From Eleginops maclovinus (lineage: Eukaryota > Chordata > Actinopteri > Perciformes > Eleginopidae), in the NCBI RefSeq assembly GCF_036324505.1, contig NC_086365.1, forward strand, positions 5,080,655 to 5,144,654: a DNA stretch of 64,000 nucleotides, given 5' to 3'. The translations under genes and the position numbers were made by a program. A model generated the notes under the pieces. It saw nothing but the letters and a program-made list of their open reading frames with translations, ran no database searches and was not told where the DNA came from. Shown piece after piece: positions 58,702-64,000 of this stretch (positions are counted from its first letter, which is position 1; the number at the start of each line of letters is the position of its first letter).

Positions 58702-61126
58702 TTTATTGTTGGTAATTTGTTCACCAGTTTCCAAAAGAAATAAAGAGTACATGAATGCAATATATCTTATTCTGCTGCATCAACTTAGATGTCTTTTGTT
58801 AAAAATGGTCAGAAAATCTTATAGCACAGAAATGCTAAATCAGGCAAGTACTCTTAATGAAGGATAAAGACCTCTTTTTAGCATCCTAACGTGTTTATGA
58901 TTCATGAATACCGTCTTTTAAACATTTACTTTTAGACAAGATACCTTTTTTACCTTGAACCAAAAACAATTACCCGTAAAGATGTATATTTTAAGCTCTC
59001 TACTAATTGTGTATGAACATCCAAAAATACTGCCATGTGATGTCTGAAATTCTTTTCTGAATTAAAGGAACTTAAACTCTACTGTCTAATGCAGTGATTC
59101 AAGCCATCACACAAATAACCAGCAGCCTTTGAGAGGGTTAGATTGTGTACTTTCCTTTATATTTACAGATGTTCAGTGAACCACCTCAGAGACCAGCACC
59201 TCAACACATAAAACAAGGGCAACACTACACATACATCGACAGCAGTGGCATACAAACATTCTCATAGAAGAATACGCTTTCTGCTTTGGGATTCTGCTAG
59301 GATATGTGACGCACGCTTAACAGATCACATCCACTTGAGATGAAATCAAAACCGGCACGCGGTTTACGCCGAATCACTGAAACGTGCAGTCTTGTATGAC
59401 AGAAATTGAGGAATGTAGAGTCAAATGCACCTGCCAGAGAGCTCACGTTGTTTAGGAGGCATTAATATCCAATAACAAACGGCGTATTAACAATCATTGT
59501 GAGCAGAAACACACTGACCGAGATCTAAAAACCGTAAGTGCTGTACTTCCAAAATGTAAGATTTAGAATGAATACACCTTTTTAGAAAATTTGACGTTTT
59601 TTTCTGTCGAGTGGAGATTCATGTTAGGAGCCCATCCATGTTCCCGCTCAACTACCGACAAGGATTATTGCACCAACTCATCTAAGGCCTCTCAACCATT
59701 ATCACAGGGATGTAAAAATGCCCTCACAGAGCAACCCATCTTTAAATAACTATATTATATATACACTTCATCATAACCAGCACTGCTCCTCAGACAGCTG
59801 AAAAGTGCTGAAAATATATAGCGATCATCTTCATCATTGTATAAATTGGTCAACAGAACAAGGAGGATTTCGAGGCGCTTATAAACTTCATCAGAGAAAA
59901 TCCAAATAGATGTGTTTCTCGCTGGAATCATGATCGGAAAATGTGCTAACAAAGCAAACTTTAGATCTTTTGTGGTCAAGTTCAGTAACATGCGAAGCAA
60001 GTCATTTGAGAAGCAAATACAGCGGATTAAAAACTGAAATTAATACTTGAGTAACAGATGAGTGCTGTCTGTCTAACCCTACACATGTAACCATTTAAGG
60101 CACAACAGCCTAAGCAGTGCGGGTGTTCCTTCAGTTTGCCTTTAGCATTAGCATCTTTTTAAAGGACACTGCCGTAATAGCTACTCCACACATCCTATTC
60201 CACTATAAGACACATAAATCGTTCAAACTGCATTTACAGAGGTTGAGGTTTTAGATACCAGAGGAGGTGAAATAGTCGTCAACAACCAGAGAAAAGTAAC
60301 CCTTCCCTTTTCAACATGCTGGCTCAGAAGCAAATAAGAGCATGTTTTGCAGCTTTTGAACCTGATGTTGAAAGAATAAGACAAAAGGGTTAAAGAAAAA
60401 AGAGCAAACTGGATCATCAGTCCACATGGAGGTGCTGCAGAGACTCAGTTACTATGGAGACAGACTGCAGTGGGGCTACTTTCCTGTTGGGCTTCCCATT
60501 TTTCCTCCTTTCAGATTGTCTCTGGAGGAGCTTCCTGGATGCAGATCAGTGCTATACTTCAAGCCCCCTCCCACCAGGCTCTGACATTTTATTTAAATTT
60601 TAAGCCAACTCTCGGATCCCTTTAGACATGCAGCCAAGTCTAAAATAGTCCGGAGAAGCAATTAACATACAGAAGCCTGAATATGAGCAGATGTGAAGCC
60701 ACTTTTTCCTTTTTTTTCTGCTAATTTTGGGGTGATTCTGATTCAGGAAAGCCACTCAATCACTCATGAAATGAACACAAAACTCTCCTGAATTAACTGA
60801 GTTGGGATTCATCTCAACCCACGACGTTGGGACGCCCAAGAACGTCAAGTAGAAAAACAGTAGGAAACCCCAGCATGTAAAGAAACACAGCTTAGAAGAA
60901 TTAGGACCCGCCCCAGCCTTTTGTCCTTGTGGTCAAGTAGAAATGGAATTAGGCGCAGGTTAATTTGCCAGCCGAATGTTAGCAGGATTTATAATGATGT
61001 TTAAAAATACACACAGCAATACGCTTGATCGGATTTGAAATCTTCACATTCAATCAGTGTCTTGTTCTGCGAGAATTCAAGGTTCTTTTATCCAAAATTA
61101 CTAAAAGAATATATTTAACCTGGCAT
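58702..61126 (-). other. scyl2: scyl2 3' UTR (proposed)
   Basis: On the minus strand an AATAAA signal lies at 58707-58702, about 2.4 kb after the scyl2 stop codon. No gene was recognised between them. The extent of the 3' UTR is inferred from that hexamer and could be shorter. Confidence 0.45.
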
Positions 61127-63531
61127 CTAGCCGAACAAGTCCTTCAGATCGTTGTTGACGGACGCGCTATGTTTAATTCCACTTTGGTTCAGGGGGCTGG
61201 GGGCAGCAGCGGGTTGAGCAAAGTTCTGCGGGCTGAAAAAGGGGTTTGCTTGCATCCCGAAGCCACTGGGCACCCCTCCCATAGCAACAGGAGCACCGTG
61301 CATCTGAGTCTGAGCGTTCTGGGCCGAACCAAACTGATTAAGCCAAGGGGTGTTGGTGCTGGGTGGGGCCATTTGGTTGAGGGTGACTTTGGGCTGGCTG
61401 GGTTTAAAAAGACTGTCCAACGCTGACAAGTCTTTATTCGTCTGCCCGATGGGTCCTTGATTCTGCGTCAGAGCTCCGAAGTTTGGGGTACTGGTGGTGG
61501 TGGCCATGCCGCTGTAGAGGCCAGGGCCCGCGGGACGCATGCCCATCCCGGTGCCTCCTGCCTGGAAGCTCATGGGCGGGTTGAAGCCGTTGGAGACCGG
61601 TGCGCCCATGGAGCCCACCATGGGGCCAGCGGAGGGGAAGGCAGCGATGGTGGAGCCCTGCATCGGGGCGGGTCGAGCCGTGTTGGCCAATGAAAGGCTG
61701 TTTAGAGAGGTCATGTTGTTGAGCAGGCTGCTAGTCAGATCTTTAGTCTGCAAGAAAAGGAAAATGCGGGTTTAAACTCCTCATGAGACCATGAGAGGCA
61801 AAAGAGAGTGTGGGTGAAAAATCATGGAGATATATTGTTTTTAAGTCAGATCTAATTATGTTCGTGGCTTAAGAACAGACGGAGGAAAAATATTTTTGCC
61901 TGCATGATCCTCGACATATATTATGTGAACACTAACCCGGGCATGGATAAATCATCTGGAATAAACCATGAGAGATTTCAGTCGTATTTATGACTGGGGA
62001 GAAATTATTGGTTTTCTTTTGTTACTTCCGTAGGTCACCGGGCTATCCCTCTGCTTCTTAATGTTTAAACATATCTTTTTGTTGACAGTTGGCATAAAGT
62101 ATTCCTCTGTCTGGAGCCTAAATTTAATTTACTTATTCAAGGATAAGGGTGGTAGGAGCAGGTGGTGGTGAAGAGCAAACATTTATCAACTAGAAAATGA
62201 AAAATCTTCCCCTTACTCATTTAATTTAGGGCATTAGAAAAGTCAGGCTGGCAAACCTTTTTTTAACTGTACTTAAGTCATAAATATAGCAGGGAAAACT
62301 ATTTAGATCAGAAAATGTATCTCTTTTTCCTCCCTTGCCTCTCGGGGCTTCTGTAGTTTGTGTTCAGCTGTTTATGCACACAGATGTTTTCAGGCGTTAC
62401 CTTTGTGTTGGAGTTGTTGGCTGGTTTGATGCTCTGTGGAGCTAAAGGCTGCTGGTTCCTCAGCTTGGTGGCCTGCTCCTGCTCCTTAGCCAATCGCTGC
62501 TTCTCCTCCAGAGTCAGAGACATCTATGGGGGTGCAAAACAAGAGAGACCATGGACAAATTAGACTGCTTCCTAAAGGTGAACATTTCTGGATATGAGGT
62601 ATGACATTGATTTCATACTCTGTTAGGCTGTGCGGCGGCTGCTGCAGGTCCATTCTCTTTTCCATTAACCCCAGAGCTGCCGAAGATATCATCAATCTGA
62701 AAAAAAGACACATTTAAACTGAACCATTGAGGCACAGAGAGGTGAAACACTTGCATCTCCAGGAACTGTTAATGTAAAAAGAGAAAAATTGTTGTTCACA
62801 CGACTGTAAATATATCTCAAGTTGTCATAGAAACACCCTCTCACCTGGTTGCTGCTGTTAGCAGGGCTCTTGTTCATCTCTGTTTGGTTCCCTGGGTTTG
62901 GGATGTTTAGACTCCTGTTAGAAGAGACACAATGAACTAAATGAGGAAGCGATGGATTTTGAATAGAGGCGTTTATAAGAGCCTGGTTAGTCTTCTATTG
63001 TCTTTGAGTACCGTAAATAGCGCTATATAAATGTGATTTTAGTATTACATTATTATTCATGTGCCCAGGATCAAATGCTAATTGCTTTCTGAGACAGATC
63101 CATTACCCTAGATAATAGTTTGTATAAATTCTTCATTAATATGCATAACCATTTCAGATTTAATCAGAGAGATTCCAAAGGAGGATATAGTGGGGGGTGA
63201 TTAAATGTGACACCCACCTCTGCTGCTCCTGCATGACGTGCAGCTGCTCCAACTTGGTCTTGTGTTCGGCCTCCATCCGACTCAGCATTTCCCGTATGAC
63301 CGCCATGAACGAGTTAAACTGAAATGTGGGACGAATCGGATATTACATAAAAATGAGAAAAAGCAAATATGCAGGTGATACAAAATATGTTGCATGTGTT
63401 GCTGTGCAGTACCTGGTTAAGGTTGAGGTTGTTGTCTATGCTAAGGGAGACCAGGTGCGGCAGGATCTTGGTGGCAAGGTGCTCTTTGGGGATGCCCAGC
63501 TTCTTGTGGCTAAAGGTGCACTTATAGATTC
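61127..63531 (-). CDS. scyl2: SCY1-like pseudokinase 2, C-terminal six exons (5' end outside window)
   Basis: SCYL2 (CVAK104) is a clathrin- and AP-binding pseudokinase of the trans-Golgi and endosomes. Minus-strand coding exons in order are 63531-63413, 63318-63218, 62914-62845, 62696-62619, 62523-62401 and 61747-61127, all in phase. They encode the end of the HEAT-like region (KLGIPKEHLATKILPHL, then SIDNNLNLNQ), FNSFMAVIREMLSRMEAEHK, EQLHVMQEQQR and MSLTLEEKQRLAKEQEQA. The last exon is a 206-residue Asn/Pro/Gly/Ser-rich tail starting TKDLTSSLLNNMTSLNSLSL. It holds NPFF and NFAQP motifs and the ending NNDLKDLFG, typical of clathrin and adaptor binding. The pseudokinase domain lies outside the window. 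The frame is intact. The ATG at 62523 is an internal methionine at the start of an exon, not the start codon. Confidence 0.95.
61748..62400. other. scyl2: scyl2 last intron
   Basis: Intron between the last two coding exons. No further gene or element was recognised. Confidence 0.75.
62995..63060 (+). repeat. Short retroposon-like tail in a scyl2 intron
   Basis: TCTTTGAGTACCGTAAATAG, then GCGCTATATAAATGTGATTT and ATTATTATT resemble the 3' tail of short interspersed elements in fish. It is similar in layout to the tail at 38098-38170. Only the tail is visible. Confidence 0.35.
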
Positions 63532-63938
63532 CTACAGTGAGGAGAGGGCAAATCAAATAACCAATAATTAAAAAATATGTTTAAAAATGCCAGTAAGTAT
63601 TGATGCACACAGGGAAATATCTGAGACTGTTTTTATCTGTAAAAAAATAACTCTACAAACATTTGAATTCAATTGCATTTCAATAACGAAATATGTCTAT
63701 TTAAATATTACATTTTTCCTCCCAAATGGCATCAAGGCCTTCTCTTACTTTTCCTCAAACAAATCTCACAATCAAAAATATCTCCCCTTTCTAGATAAAT
63801 CAAATTCAGCTAAAAAACAAATTGCAGAAAATCATATCCTTTGTCTAAAATGGTTAACTTTACCGGCGGAAGAAAGTCCAACATATTCTTAAAAGAACTT
63901 GCAGTTGTCTTCTTCACTCACACCAAAAAAAACTGAAA

Positions 63939-64000
<62 letters not shown>
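63532..64000. other. scyl2: scyl2 intron running off the window, ending in a (GT)n microsatellite
   Basis: No further scyl2 exon was found upstream of 63531. The last 59 bp, 63942-64000, are a GT run that reaches the window edge, so its full length is unknown. Confidence 0.7.

Noticed and set aside
61025..61775. Several + strand open frames opposite the last scyl2 exon
   Set aside because: They are antisense shadows of the GC-richer scyl2 coding exon.

Overview
The window is vertebrate nuclear DNA, most likely from a ray-finned (teleost) fish. Genes are split into small exons with GT-AG introns and vertebrate-type polyadenylation signals. There are long CA/GT microsatellites, hAT-type non-autonomous transposons and a LINE 3' end of a kind common in fish. 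The proteins match vertebrate families but not closely enough to mammals to be mammalian. No species is claimed.

Left two thirds (about 1-45,400, + strand): four small leucine-rich proteoglycan (SLRP) genes in the conserved vertebrate order decorin (dcn, 5' end outside the window), lumican (lum), keratocan (kera) and epiphycan (epyc). All are extracellular-matrix proteins that bind collagen and shape fibrils. Dcn is intact over its six visible exons. Lum and kera each lack exactly one base in their long coding exon, which breaks an otherwise well-kept frame. Epyc is intact but about 264 codons longer than expected. Three extra phase 1-1 exons, two of them dense in Ser-Gly pairs, lie between the usual acidic exon and the cysteine-cluster exon.

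Middle (45,690-47,560, - strand): a four-exon gene for a 308-residue Myb/SANT-like DNA-binding protein with a long Arg/Glu-rich helical tail. It is followed by a 5'-truncated LINE (about 47,815-48,507).

Right part (48,690-58,530, + strand): two related genes in tandem. Both encode WWE-domain (ADP-ribose reader) proteins with no PARP catalytic domain. The first has two CCCH zinc fingers and three WWE units; the second has four WWE units and almost nothing else. Each starts next to an interferon-stimulated response element (ISRE)-like sequence. This suggests a small antiviral, interferon-inducible family related to the ZAP/PARP12 central region, and it is the best candidate here for a little-described system.

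Right edge (61,127-63,531, - strand): the last six coding exons of scyl2, a clathrin-associated pseudokinase, facing the second WWE gene tail to tail. The rest is introns, UTRs, microsatellites and unassigned intergenic DNA. All splice sites were assigned by eye from frame, phase, GT/AG signals and homology to remembered family members; no search or alignment was run.
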